In this document: positions 36,843-48,823 of the stretch, piece after piece
Position numbering within the stretch: the first letter of the stretch is position 1
Layout: every line of letters starts with the position of its first letter
Assembly (NCBI GenBank): GCA_030435675.1
Contig: CM059625.1
Location: 8,494,001 to 8,558,000 of the forward strand
Direction: 5' to 3'
DNA from: Steinernema hermaphroditum
Lineage: Eukaryota > Nematoda > Chromadorea > Rhabditida > Steinernematidae
Length of the DNA: 64,000 nt
Program-made: the position numbers and the translations under genes
Notes under the pieces: generated by a model
Seen by the model: only the letters and a program-made list of their open reading frames with translations
Database searches by the model: none
Told to the model about the DNA's origin: nothing

Positions 36843-38109
36843 GATGAACTAAGGCCCGAAAAGATAAATTAGATGTATAATGCTGACACATTACACTCGA
36901 GCTTGAACACTCGCAATCAAAAAGCGCACAACGTATCTAAATAGAGTAGCAACGGGACAACATAGCAACTATTGCCCACTGAATTGAGAGCTTAACGATG
37001 CAAACCCTTCAATGGAGACTTTCTCAAAATATACAATTGCAAGACGAATAAAACAGATCTCGTTCCGCCCACCATTCACGTAATTTTAATGTAGGGCACC
37101 ATCTTGATCCCATCATAAGGATAACTACGAGAGCGCAATGTAAAATAAGGCCGAGAGAGTCAGAAAGAGACAGACGGTTGCCTGCCACGTTTGTTGGCGA
37201 TTGAAACGACAACGCACAAACCAAACAAACAATCGACCGCGGTGGTACAGGATCACCATTCTATGCCAACCGACCATTTTAACCATTCGATAGTAGCGTT
37301 GTATCACCGTGGCATGTTAATCCAAAACAATTTTGTTTTCAGGGTGAATTTACTTCGCCAACTAACAGGACATGTGAAGATGCAGTGCGTGCAGAATGGA
37401 CAGAGCGAAGCGAACGGATTTGTCAAGGAAACGCTAGAAGCAGACATATATGTGCGGGGTACATAAAAACTTGATTAGCAAAAATTAGCATAGCTGCCGA
37501 AAGCTTCTCCCAATTCGAAATCATAGAACTGAAACCAGCACTGTACATATTGCACAATAGTTCACAATATTGCCACGTGTGCCTAGCATATCTTATACAT
37601 TTCGTCGGTGGCGACAACAGAGAAACCTGCCATGAACAGTGAGAAACGCGTATTTGTCAACAAATTCAGACTCAGCTGACGGTCAATGCGCGCACCATTT
37701 GCATCTCACGGGTGTCTATAATCTGCTAGTTGGAAACAGACAAGGGTCCTGCAACGATGACCATTCGCGTGCTTAGACAGATGCTGATCACCGACCAGCA
37801 AACATCACATATGACTTGATCGTCCCGTTTTGCGTGATTTCGGACTGTGGGAAACTGGGATGCTCCCATTTAAGAGTTCTTCGAAACGTGAAAAGAAACA
37901 CGGGAATATCAAACGCGAAAAAAACTGGTCATCGCCGTTCGATATTCCTCGTTTGTCAGAACTCTGTAGAATCGATATCATGACAAAACATAAACAGGGT
38001 TACTTGTTAGTGTTTGTTTCATTCGTCTTACAATGTTTCTCCCAGATAGGAGCGGGTTTAGGAATTGCAGGAATTATGTGCTTTTTTGTTACAGGAGCAG
38101 ACTTTCTGC
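36843..38109. other. intergenic region between divergent genes
   Basis: Shared 5' flank of the PDXDC1-like (-) and LST-2-like (+) genes. An ATG-initiated frame at 37830-38123 overlaps the LST-2 start in another frame and has no homology that I recognise. Confidence 0.45.
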
Positions 38110-40117
38110 ATGCAGAGTCTTAGGAAATTAGTTCGGAAGCCTCGAGTGGATGACTGGTCACCATTAGCAAAATTTTACTACGCTGACGAAGCATTGAATA
38201 GTATAGCAGGTGAACTTGATTCCTTTGATGGACGTCGTGATCCCGAACGATGCAATCAGCTTGTCACGAAACTGCGCCAAGCGCAGGACCGTCTCCTGCA
38301 TATAGTCTGTAAGTCGTCATTGTGTGTTGTGACTATAAATTTATGTAATTAAGCTGAGATGCTGGTCATCGTATTTCCACATGAATCCGACCGAGCCTGC
38401 CGTGACTACCGAGTAAAATTTCCCGACGAAGTTGTCCACGACAACCTTCCCGGCCAACTGTGGTTCGGTGCAGAATGTCTTGCGGCCGGTTCGAATATCA
38501 TCGACCACGAAACGGAGAGTGATGCTATCCGCCCTATTGCACGAGAATTGACGAAGCACTTGGATCAAATGCGCGAATTGCTCAAGGATCAGGCTTTGCG
38601 TGATCCAGCGCACTACCCTGAAAAGGTCAAACAAAGTTTGCGCGCTTTTGACCATCTTTTTGCCGACTTCGAACTGCGGTAGGAATACATCTCTTATTGT
38701 TATGCAACGTTTATTATTTAGGTATGTGAGCGCCATGGTTCCCGTAAAATCAGTACGAGAACACGACTGTCAGCTGGATGTGGCCGTTTTATTTTCAGAA
38801 AGTCTGCAAAGGTTAAAAGGAAGAAGTTGATATTCCTTCATAGTATGATTTCAGGGCTCTGAAAATGTGCTATTTCACCCAAGACAATGTAGATGACTGC
38901 GACCCGAATGTCATGATTGCTATCCCTAGGCTGGCCATTGTGTGGTAGGTTAGCATTACTAGATTCACGAAACACGGTACTTGATTTAGGGGGTTGCTTT
39001 ATTACCCTGAAGGAGCTCTGAATGTTGATGGTTCGCCAGAAAATCTTTCAGAAATGTTCAGGCCTTTCCATCATCTCCTTGTAAAAATTCGTAACTTACT
39101 TCTTACGCTATCGCCGGAAGAACTGAAGAACGTGGAAACTGATTTGTGCTCCGGCAATTCCGGCTCGTCCGACGGTCTCGACGCCAATGGCTCGACAGCT
39201 TATACGATGGCCGATTTTACGAGTAGCCGCTTTCCAGATTGTTCGCAACTGCTATTTGCATAATTTAGGCGACAAACGCGAAGTCACAGATGACGGGGAA
39301 GGCTTATCTCGATCAGCCTCAGCAAATTTGTCTTCTTCTGTATCTTCTTGTTCAGCCAAGCACGACAGTCACGAGGCTCTTGAAGTGGACGTTGGGAATT
39401 GTGGATATATAACATCGACAGTGCATATCAGGTACCCTAAATACGGTTGTTAAGTGGTAATTTATAATTATTTTGGTATAGTGATCAAGCTCGTGCAGAG
39501 CTCCGGTCACGGTTCCGCTCTTCGAAGGATCTTGTCCACAGACTTTTTGTGTGTATCGCAGGGGTGGCGGACCAGCTTCAAACTAATTACTCCTCCGATG
39601 TTCGCAAGGTGCTGAAAATGGTTTTACAGCCGAACGAAATACTTCCTGTTTTTGAGGTTTTGTTAACTATTAAAGTAGGATGTATCAGTATACATGTTTA
39701 GGTTCCCGGACAGACTGCTGATATAGCCGAGAACGAAGAAGAAACGGGTGTCGAAGTACAAGAAGCCCTGCCGTTACCTGCATATGTTGGTAAGAGCAGC
39801 TGACCTTTTTTGTTTGAGTCTTGATATGTACCATATTTCCAGGCGTTAGATGGGTTCCTGATAGTGACTGCGAACAGTGCACTGCTTGTGGGAGTCCTTT
39901 CACGATCGTTCGAAGAAGACACCACTGCAGGAATTGTGGTCGTATATTTTGCTCCAGATGCTCAGCGAATTCACTTTGCCTTCCTGAACTTGGATATGAT
40001 CGGAAAGTCAGAGTATGCAACCTCTGTTTCCTCTACAAAATCAATCCTTTCTCCCAATGCGGCAATGGAGATGAACCATCGGCCGCCGCGTCATCCTCTG
40101 GATCAGCTCAGTCGTGA
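38110..40117 (+). CDS. lst-2: LST-2/ZFYVE28-like FYVE-domain protein
   Basis: Endosomal FYVE protein; in C. elegans and vertebrates LST-2 restrains EGFR signalling through endosomal sorting. About nine exons starting [20 protein letters not shown]. The N-terminal domain of the family is intact ([49 protein letters not shown]). A Ser-rich middle follows ([18 protein letters not shown]), then a helical [20 protein letters not shown] block. The C-terminal FYVE finger reads [45 protein letters not shown], with all eight zinc Cys/His ligands and the RR/KHHCR motif that binds PI3P. At about 530 residues it is shorter than the vertebrate protein, mostly in the middle. An acceptor (ttacag) 15 bases before the ATG suggests a spliced leader. 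Confidence 0.93.
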
Positions 40118-40677
40118 ATTCGTCTTCAACTGTGTGAAGACGTCTTCCATGATACTTTACCGTCGTGATACCGACAGCCTTTCGTTTGCTGTTCCTTTGA
40201 ACATATATCCTTTACATTACGGTGATTATTGTGATTGCATATAACTGCTTTGTTCATACTCTACATAGCTTTTCCCTCAATACGGTTCTTCTCCATTTGG
40301 GTGAATGACTAACGTCTTTTCTTCCTTGTACAATTGTTATATATCACTCATATCTATAAAGACTTTTATAGCGTGAAGCGCAACTATGGACTGCATAATA
40401 TCTTTCAAAGATAGGTTTCAACTCATGGCTACGAATTTGAACACCCAGCAACGCGATCTCAGACGCTTGAATGCTAGCAGTTATTTGAGTGAATTCATTA
40501 TGTACATTGAGTTTCTGTGTTATCTTCGAATTCATTTTATCTACATTTCGTCACCAATGGGTGTTGATTCCGCCACCCACCAAGGTACATTCTTTTGAAC
40601 TCTAACAGTCTGTTGCCTTGCGCTTCTTTTAGCACAATCCCTTTTCTTTCTTCGGATACCGAGACACGCGAGGCAAC
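40118..40677. other. 3' region between convergent LST-2-like and RhoGEF genes
   Basis: Short unrecognised frames; presumably the two 3' UTRs. Confidence 0.45.
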
Positions 40678-42315
40678 TCAAAGTTGAAGATTTCTGTCTT
40701 TCCTGAAATGATACTCTGAGCCCATAATACAGAAGTGTTTTAGACGAACCGCGACAGAGGTGCGTTCCCGTCTAGACTGACTTTTCATTCGCGCAGTGAA
40801 GATTTTCCTGAAAGTATCAATGAATTGAAACATCGACTGCAAGTGTGGGCGATACTTCTTCCTCCACGGGCGTTGTTTGCTGCTCTCTTTCCTTAGTGTC
40901 GATCGACAACTTTTTGCCTGTGATATGGTTACTTCAATGAGCACAATCCTGAAAATTGTTGTCTTATCGCAAATGCCGTGATCGTCGTTGTTACCATGAC
41001 TGTGATATACCGTAACTATCGGCAGTCAGCATAGTCGATTCGTCGCGACACTTTATCTGGAATGGACAACATCATATCATCTAATATGTACAAGCTGCAC
41101 ACCAAGAACGAAAAATTAGATCCGTTGCAAGATATTTCACAGTGTCGTATGGGATAGACGAAACAGCACTCGTAGCGTCCGTTCATCTTCTTCTTGCCCG
41201 CTACCAGAATGTCGCTGAACAGCCAGATGTGTCTCTTCATTCGAGCCCGAGAGTCAACCTGTTCCTTAGATTAACATTTGATTCAAATTTTCTGTTTACC
41301 TCGTAAAGGATTCCACTCTTGAGCAACTTTCTGCCAGGAACCATAATATCCTTCATGAAGTCAAGTTTGTTTTCGATTTCCATTATTTCAGTCGCATTTT
41401 TCGATTCAACAACATGAGCATCGATTTCTCGGGTCACGATTTCCAGTTTTTGAACAGTTTCTGCAACAGCAGCCAAAGGACAACGGTCAACTGCAGGCGA
41501 AGCAGACTCATACCTTGAATCACTGCTGCTTTCTGTCCGCTCTGTAGATTGTTCAACAGTAGAATGTACCTAACAGCGCGTACATCATGATCAGGAGAGC
41601 CAGTTGAAAAGCCCACCTTGGTATCCTCTGGATGGGCATGATGAGAAGTGCATCGAACTTCATGTGCACCTCGTTTTCCACGGTTGACACGAACTTCTGA
41701 TACTTTTTATCATCTCTTAATTTTGTCTGAAAGCATTCAGTTAACCGATAAAAGGGCCTTCAAGAACTTGCTTGGTGAAGCTGTTGAGCCCTTTCGAATT
41801 TTTCAGCATATCGATAGTATGCCTTTGTGCACGGAATAAACTGACCAAAGGCTTTCGTCACTTCTTCTTTGGTTAACGATTCAAGAAGCATCTAAACGAT
41901 AAATGAAAATTATATGCTCCAGGAACAACAAATACCGAGTTGATTTTGTAAATAGATTCAAGTTCACCGAAGATGATCTGAATTTCCGATCGAGTGAGGA
42001 AGTGCTGGCTTTCAGCGGGGATTAGGAAATTCTGAAATGGCTTTTGTGAACCGAAAACGACAGTTTAGTGCTGAACTACATAACCAATTTACATCAACTT
42101 ACGTTCAGTAGTAACCTTAAAAAGTCTAGATAGGCTTTTTCACTGCTAATCATTTCACGGATAACGGGTGTTGCAAGAATCTCGGTGGCGGCATTGTCGG
42201 AGTGGATCTGTAATTGGCAACTCACGGATGTGATATAGTAAAACTGATGCAAAATTACCTTTTCTTTTCTTTTGCTGCATCTGTTGCGAACGCCTCGCAA
42301 CAACTCAGAATACAT
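40678..42315 (-). CDS. DH-PH Rho guanine-nucleotide exchange factor
   Basis: Compact RhoGEF of about 420 residues. Start MYSELLRGVRNRCSKRKEK. The DH domain starts at ATEILATPVIREMISSEKAY (CR1) and includes NFLIPAESQHFLTRSEIQII, FGQFIPCTKAYYRYAEKF and the CR3 signature LIMPIQRIPRYILLLNNLQ. The PH domain reads RKLLKSGILYEEQVDSRARM, KRHIWLFSDILVAGKKK, FSFLIKCRDESTMLTADS, SWIVLIEV. A basic C-terminal tail follows (KESSKQRPWRKKYRPHL). One intron (41727-41771) has a GC donor (CAA|gcaag), needed to keep frame. It would activate Rho/Rac/Cdc42-type GTPases. The subfamily is not clear; the last exon may contain non-coding sequence. Confidence 0.85.
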
Positions 42316-42520
42316 TTGTAATTTTGTAATTCAAAATCGGTGTTAATTCTTGCAAAATCACGCAGCGACTGTGCGGAACTCAAGCAGCAGAGATTAGACG
42401 TTCGAAAGCGTACGCGAACGGTCAAAAGAGCACACACCGTTTACCGCTGAGATCGCCACATCCTCTTTCGAAGTGACCACAGACGGTCGGCGGCACGGTC
42501 GCGCGGGCGCTGGAAAGCAC

Positions 42521-42530
42521 GCGCATGCGC
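42521..42530. promoter_or_regulatory. NRF-1-like palindrome gcgcatgcgc
   Basis: Perfect match to the NRF-1 half-site pair, in a CpG-rich stretch about 200 bp upstream of the RhoGEF ATG. Match to a known consensus only; no evidence of use. Confidence 0.4.
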
Positions 42531-43980
42531 TGTGCCTGTCTGGTTGTCTTTGTGGTGCAAGAGATGGCGCGCAAAGGAATTGCATGTGCTGGTGCGATGG
42601 AACCTTAGGTTTGAAGGACAAGCGTGACGGTCCTTTATTCGTTCGAATTTTCAACGGACGTTTGGGCGCCGTAAAACACCCAACAGAGCGATCGTAAAGC
42701 AGTACATTAACAAATGAGGATGAGTGGCTGAAGAGCAGTTGTCCTCTGGATCACAAAGTGTCTTCTTATTCCTTTTCGGGAGTTCACCGGATTGACGCCA
42801 GCCACGCATTTTTACAACTAAATTTCAAACTCGGATGCATCCGACGGATTCAAGATTGCCTAACACAATTACGCCATTTGGGCAGTGAGTGCTAGTGTAG
42901 TTGCATATTCGGAATCCCTCGGATTGATACCTCCCGGAGTCGTTCTCCTTCCAGTTCTACTTTGTCATTCAATCACCTACGCTGTCTGGGGGCACACAAC
43001 CGGGCCGCCCCGTCGGGTGGTTAACCAGCGCGTCTTTAAGTGAAAACAATTTCGGTTTTTGTTTCTTTGAGAAAACTAATTATACCAAATAGGAAAAAAA
43101 GTCCGCTGCTATTCGACCAGCACAAATTTTGGTATTTGTATTTTTATTCAGCTACTTCGAGAAGCTTTTGCCCTTGCGAGTACGGTGTTGCACAATAGCC
43201 CCTGAGGAATACAAAGATCATAAGCGGCGCCGAAAGCAATTTTTATAGTAGTAAACGTAATTGGCCGCAGGTGCCGTTTCGATGTAATTGCTGTTAAACA
43301 GCCAATATCCCCGTTTTACTACGAGATTAGACGATTGAGAAGATTTAAACTGGATTGAGACGAAAGGAAGTCACCAATGTCTTTTAGACCATCGGAAACA
43401 ATTCCATCTCTCAATGAATTGAGACACAGAAACCAGAGGCAATCGACTTGCTGTTTTTCTTTCTGTAACTGATGTGGGCTTATCGAGAATCTTCGGAAGT
43501 GTGCAACAATTACTTGGTTGCCGATTGAAGACCGCAAACGGGGCAAAGAGGAAAGGGCGGGCAAAGGGCCACGTTTCGGGCACAATGAGATAATTGCCAT
43601 TTGGAGACAATGAAAAACGCGTTATTCCTTCTCGACGTAATTATTTGCAGTTTGCCCGCAAGAAGCGTTAAGTGTTGTCCTTGATAGCTTTTGACATTGC
43701 CCCACTTATTCTCACTTATTATCTACAAACACACACAGAGAACTTTAAATTAAACGGAAAAGCGGCATATTGTGTTGCACTGGGCGAGTATTTCGCAAAA
43801 ACGTTGGGTGAGTGATGACTTTAGCTCACTTTGTTTGACCTTTAATCCACTCATCTTTTTGGTCTTACCGAATTTGCTTCCTACTCTCGTTTATCGATGA
43901 GGACCTTTCCATACATTTCATTTTTTTTTATTTTTAAGCAGCATTTCAGCACGTGTCATTGCTTACCATTAGGGCACAAA

Positions 43981-43994
43981 AAAGAACGTTCTTT
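43981..43994. promoter_or_regulatory. heat-shock-element-like palindrome
   Basis: aaagaacgttcttt is a perfect palindrome containing GAAcgTTC, followed by a further GGAA. It lies about 290 bp before the GPCR start. The match may be chance. Confidence 0.2.
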
Positions 43995-44279
43995 GGAATA
44001 AAGTATTTAGCGTTAAGCGTGCCGTTTTCAATGTTCACCCCGCCAACGTTTTTTTTGATGATGTTGGTCGTTCACTTTTCTCCAGATTATTAAGGAACGA
44101 GTTGTCTACGTTAGTAGTGGAGCGTTGGCACGCCCCTTCAAAAGTTAAAACCACGCCTATTAGTGCTCGTGATGATGCTCTGAGACTAAGACGCGAATGA
44201 CCCTTTTTAGTGCACATCATTTCAATCTACAGTGTTGTTATTTATTTTGTGTCTTTTATTAAGATATTCGGTGGCAGAC

Positions 44280-45939
44280 ATGAACGAGATGAATTCAACC
44301 ACAGAGCAGTATGGGTGCGAAATTGACTCTTTTCCAACGCTGCGAGTTGCATTTGTCAGGTATTCCCATCGGTCCATCGCACTCCACATTTAATCGAACC
44401 TCTCAGCTTTGGAACAGTACTCTCTTTCATTGGCACAGTCTGCAACGGTCTTCTCCTTTTTGTCTTCATAAAGCGTGCTCCGGAGCGAACCACGCTCTAT
44501 CATGCGGTGCTGGCCGTCTTGGACCTTCTCCTCTGCCTCCTTTACATCTTTGTGTTCAGCTTCAATCGGTTTGCCGTTACGTTCAGAATTGAGAGCCTTT
44601 ATTACTTTGCCTGGAGAACGAACGTCTTTATGTTTACTTCGAGCAGAATGGTTCAATGTGCGATTCCTTATGTTCTCATAGCCTCGACCGCTGAGCGTCT
44701 CGCGCTCGTCTCCGGAAGAAAGTACATGACCACAAGGTTGGAGGCTTTGGTTTGTTTGATGATTGCTTAGCGCAAGTGAGGGTCATGCCAATCCAAGCAC
44801 TAGATTCGCTTTCCATGAGAGGACAGATAATGCATTTTTATATTGATTAGGTATGCTTAATTGATGGCATTTGCGGCACTGCAATTCAAATGACTTAAAA
44901 TCTTACGATATAGCAATGAAATGAAAAAATGCATTTAGCGAAACAGGCAGAATGTTAGTGGTCATAACCATGTTAGCCGTGATTATCGCCGTCCGATTTC
45001 CGGGGATGTTCGCCATGAGAGTGTTGACCGACAATAAGTGTGACCTCTTCATGAGCAAAATGCTCGTAGGAACGGATTTAGTCCAAAGACTTGAATATCG
45101 CCTGTTCGACTTTATTGTACAAGTAAGATCCTTGTTGGATGTTTAGACCACTCATTTGTGCCTTTAGTTTCTTCACATATTCGCATCATTCGTCATTTTG
45201 CTGATTTTAAACATTGTCATTGTTAAGAAGTTGCGAGAGTGTCACCAAGCGGTTAGGCGACAGTCGAACATGATGGGTCTCGTCCTACAGGTGCGTTTTC
45301 GATTTCATCCTCGGTCGTGGGTGTAAAATCCTGAGGATGCGTTCTTGTTTGGGTCTTCTACGGGAAAGATATACGCAATTTCGGACAAGAGCTTTTAACA
45401 GAGCATCAAAAGTGGATTTGTGTCCTGAAGTGGCATTGGTTTCTAATTGAATTGTGATCTCAAGCGACCGATGTCATAAGGGGCACAAAAACGATCCTCA
45501 TTGAGCCTTATAAAAAGTCTCAACAATGATTAACCAGCAATCGATTGGACAGTCTTGAAAAGTTGTGCTTTAGTTGAAGACGTCTATTGAAGATGAAGAA
45601 CGAAAAGAGAAATCGAAAGTTAGAAGCGCGGTGCGAACAACCGTTGTTCTTATTAGTTCCTATCTTGCCTGCAATAGCCTACACTTTTGTCTTTACATCA
45701 TGGAAATGTTCAACGGAATCGTTCTTCAGGCAAGTTCTCACTGCATGCTTAGCACTGAGCTCGAATCCTAGGATGAAGAGGGAAATTTCCACTGGTTGTA
45801 CGTGGTTCTAAGCGATTTAGTGAGCATCTTGTTCGTGGTATCCAGCACTATTCGTCTGTTTATTTATTACAAATACAACAGCGATATCAGGATACGAGTA
45901 GACGAAGTTGTTTGCAGACAGAAACGAATGCTCATTTGA
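44280..45939 (+). CDS. orphan rhodopsin-like GPCR
   Basis: Six or seven exons starting MNEMNSTTEQYG. TM1 FGTVLSFIGTVCNGLLLFVF; TM2 YHAVLAVLDLLLCLLYIFV; TM3 with MVQCAIPYVLIASTAERLAL, where the ERLALV motif takes the DRY position; TM4 MLVVITMLAVIIAVRFPGM; TM5 FASFVILLILNIVIVKKL; TM6 TTVVLISSYLACNSLHFCLY; TM7 LYVVLSDLVSILFVVSSTIR. The NPxxY motif is replaced, as in many nematode-expanded peptide-receptor-like families (FMRFamide-receptor-like). Two introns are longer than usual (about 210 and 260 bp). The ligand is unknown. Confidence 0.75.
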
Positions 45940-46020
45940 GGCGAATCAGAACATTGCCATATTCCAGACATTACGTTTATTTGTTAATGACGTAAAGTGA
46001 TTTCAACGTGTATTCATAAC

Positions 46021-46026
46021 AATAAA
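46021..46026 (+). terminator. AATAAA polyadenylation signal of the orphan GPCR
   Basis: aataaa 82 nt after the TGA at 45937-45939. Confidence 0.5.
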
Positions 46027-46299
46027 ACAGATTTTTAGAGACCACGCAGGGGCGACTTTGCGGTTTATGGTGTCAGGTTTGTGGTGATCGATTTCCGCTT
46101 AGTGCGAAGAAGCGATGCAAAGTCGCGAGGGATTATTATGAGATCAATGAAAAGGACACAAATAAGCCCGACTTCTTCCTCCTAAGTGGATAGGGTTTCG
46201 TTCCAAAAATGTTATGCTTGTTTCACCAAATGCTAATAGCATCTCTTTATATACAAAAAATCTCTACATACAGGGTTTTTTCTCCAAAGTCATAACCAC

Positions 46300-46846
46300 T
46301 CAGGTCGCAACTGAGTAACTTGTGGTAGGTCTGTTGGGAGCTATCCTACAAAGCGTCATTAGAGTAATCCTACTGGCCCACCCAAACCTAAGGGTACTAG
46401 AGGAAGCAGACATTCTTGAGTGCGCAACTTTCAGCTCTTCCACCTTCATTCGAATCGCTTCATCGTATGAGGGAAGCTCGTCCATATTGTTGGGCTGTGG
46501 CGTCTCCGCGTTCTAAACATAAACAGTTGTGTCCTCATTGCGCAACGAACATACCGGAAAAACGCAAGGAACGGATGCCACTACGGTTAGGGGAGGCGTT
46601 CTCTGCACAGCTTGGTTAATAGCGGCGGTTATGATACTCTAAGAATAAGGCATCAGAATACAACACTACTACTTATCACACCCTTCTTTGTCGTTCACGC
46701 TTTAACTGAGCAACACGTTGAGCGGTTCTGTGGACAGCTAAGCAGAAAGCGACCCAAATCACTCCCGCTAAAACGACCATCAGGAATATCAGCACTCCGA
46801 GGACAAACGCAGGCAAACCAGGGTGAAGCTGATCTTCATCGTCCAT
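46300..46846 (-). CDS. small single-pass membrane protein with LPSY motif
   Basis: Three exons, about 134 residues. Start MDDEDQLHPGLPAFVLG; one membrane helix AFVLGVLIFLMVVLAGVIWV near residues 13-36; then a basic stop-transfer run (VAQLKRERQRR). The cytosolic tail contains MDELPSYDEAIRMKVEELK, an LPxY-type motif like those recognised by WW domains of NEDD4-family ligases. N-out orientation is inferred from the charge distribution. No family is recognised. The C-terminal 40 residues lie in one exon and could partly be non-coding if another splice is used. Confidence 0.6.
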
Positions 46847-47407
46847 AATCTAAAATAATGTTCTATTGGCCCGGAAAAGGTAGATGATAAGCGAAGCACT
46901 GAGGGTCAACTGAGTTGTTCCGGCAACGAAAAGTGAAACTGGCCACAAGTGCAACCCGAGCTTACAATTGCAATCAGCGGATGCTTGCTAGGCGGAAGAC
47001 TGTAGTGCATGTGTTGATTTGTTGCCGGTAGGGACCGGTCCGGAGCGGGAGGGCGAGAGAAGTCGGAAACTGGAAAAGGGTGATGCAAGCGGTCGCAGTG
47101 CAAACACTTCTAGCGCGTCGCTCTCGCATGAGGTAATGTAAACGAAAACCGGTGATACCTCATTAAGTGACTCTAACAGATGACCTTCCGTGTTAAGTTA
47201 TGCACCCAGCATACATATATTCAAATTTTGTCGATGAATCAAGCTTCAAAATGTATCCACACTTTGAAGAGAAGTCGGCAAGTAACGCTTAATCCGAAAA
47301 TGATGTCGCCTAAGTCGAATGCGATGATCGTTTCTTTCCCAACACCCTGGCGCATTTAAAGGCAAGTTCTGTCCAGTGTGGAAGCTTAACCACTAAGGCT
47401 TTACAAG
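46847..47407. other. intergenic promoter region of divergent genes
   Basis: 5' flanks of the small membrane protein (-) and the collagen (+). No gene seen. Confidence 0.5.
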
Positions 47408-48436
47408 ATGCGTAACCTCGGAACAACGACTGTGGCTCTGGTCAGCTCCTCTTTCAGCGTGTTTTCAACAGCATGCCTCGTTTACGGTTTATTCTTTCTT
47501 TTGAGTTCATTGAATGAAACGGTATCGATGGTGATTTCTGAAGTGGAGCTTTTCAAGGTAATGATCTTGTATCCCTTTTCCGGTTCATTGTTTTATTTTT
47601 AGGCCAAAACTGATGAAGCATGGATGGAGCTTCGTGATCTTCGGCAGCTATACGAATACGATCAGCGGCTGTTTGAACGAGAAAACATCTTCAACAGCGT
47701 TTTTAGATCCAAACGACGAAGTCCTTTCGACCTTTTACCGTCCTGGTGCCAGTGCGAACCCTTACAAATAAGTTGCCCCTCTGGTCCTCCGGGACCACCG
47801 GGAAGGCCGGGAAGAAGAGGCGGTATGTATTGTTAAATTAGATTGTCTACTTTACAAATGGAATCTTAGCGAGAGGAATTCCTGGTCCGAGAGGAAAGGA
47901 CAACTTTGAAGCTTATGAGACGCTGATGTGTCCATACAGACAGCGGGGGTGCATCCTGTGCCCAAGCGGGCCACCAGGCCGCCCTGGAATTCCAGGTGAT
48001 CGAGGAAGACAAGGAAGGCGTGGGCAACCAGGCATCCCCGGTGTGTATCGGATTGCTGGAGCACCAGGGCCTCGAGGACCCGTGGGTGATGTTGGCCCTA
48101 CAGGTGCATATCATGCTATTGTATCTAAAGGATCGTTTTCAAGGTCGGCCAGGCCCTCCAGGAGTGCGAGGTGCCCCAGGCAAGTCTTCGTCAGCGATCG
48201 TTGGTAGAAGGGGACCACCAGGAATTGAAGGACGTCCCGGGTGGCCCGGTGAAAAGGGGAAAGATGGACGCCCAGGACGGGATGGAATTCCAGGTGTTCA
48301 AGGACCTCCTGGTCGAAGGGGACTGACTGGTGTACATGGTTTGCCTGGACGTCCTGGACCTCGAGGAATTGTAGGATATCCGGGAATCGAATTGAATTAT
48401 TGTCCATGTCCACCCCGAACACGATATATGCAATAA
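47408..48436 (+). CDS. cuticle collagen
   Basis: Nematode cuticle collagen, about 285 residues, four or five exons. The N-terminal cuticle-collagen domain starts [20 protein letters not shown] with one membrane/leader helix and ends near AWMELRDL. A furin-type site FRSKRR precedes the mature part. Cys clusters ([24 protein letters not shown]) flank the first short Gly-X-Y block ([13 protein letters not shown]) and the second ([20 protein letters not shown]). A longer Gly-X-Y run follows ([28 protein letters not shown]), with few interruptions. The C-terminus is [13 protein letters not shown]. An AATAAA at 48432-48437 overlaps the stop codon. It would be secreted by hypodermis and cross-linked into cuticle. 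Confidence 0.92.
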
Positions 48437-48823
48437 AATATGGGATAATGCTGCGAACTTCAAATTCGAACTATAGACCTGTATTATGCTGTATTATGGT
48501 GTCCATTGGCAGCACAAAAGCAGAACTCACAAAAACTTTTCATCCGAGGCGGATGTAATAACGTAGAAAAAGTGGAGGTGTTCCAAACATCGATGACTTC
48601 TTAACCGGTTTTCCGTGTTCAAGACCTCGCTTTCGATGTTAAAAAATGACGGTTCATCGAGATCGTGGAGTCATTGTTGCCTACTGCACGCTCGGATCGT
48701 GGTCGTTGTTATCCGACGAACTGTCGACGAACGCCTAGGGGCTCGATTTGTTTTCGATTTGAGAACGAATTTCTTCGTTAAAATGACCCCATAGGGAGAT
48801 CCTGTATTTCTTTTCTTCAGACA
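48437..48823. other. intergenic region between collagen and ground-like gene
   Basis: No coding signal. A pyrimidine-rich tract ending ttcttcag directly precedes the next start codon. Confidence 0.5.

Larger units (their letters stand above)
42316..44279. other. intergenic region with CpG-rich RhoGEF promoter
   Basis: The left 300 bp is CpG-rich and contains an NRF-1-type palindrome (42521-42530). The rest is AT-rich with no supported gene; a 14-bp palindrome at 43981-43994 resembles a heat-shock element. Confidence 0.5.

Noticed and set aside
37830..38123. 97-codon frame overlapping the LST-2 start
   Set aside because: Different frame from LST-2, no homology, and the hydrophobic stretch is explained by the pyrimidine-rich splice/leader region.
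47852..48463. Minus-strand frames over the collagen
   Set aside because: Antisense reading of Gly-X-Y codons produces long open but meaningless frames.
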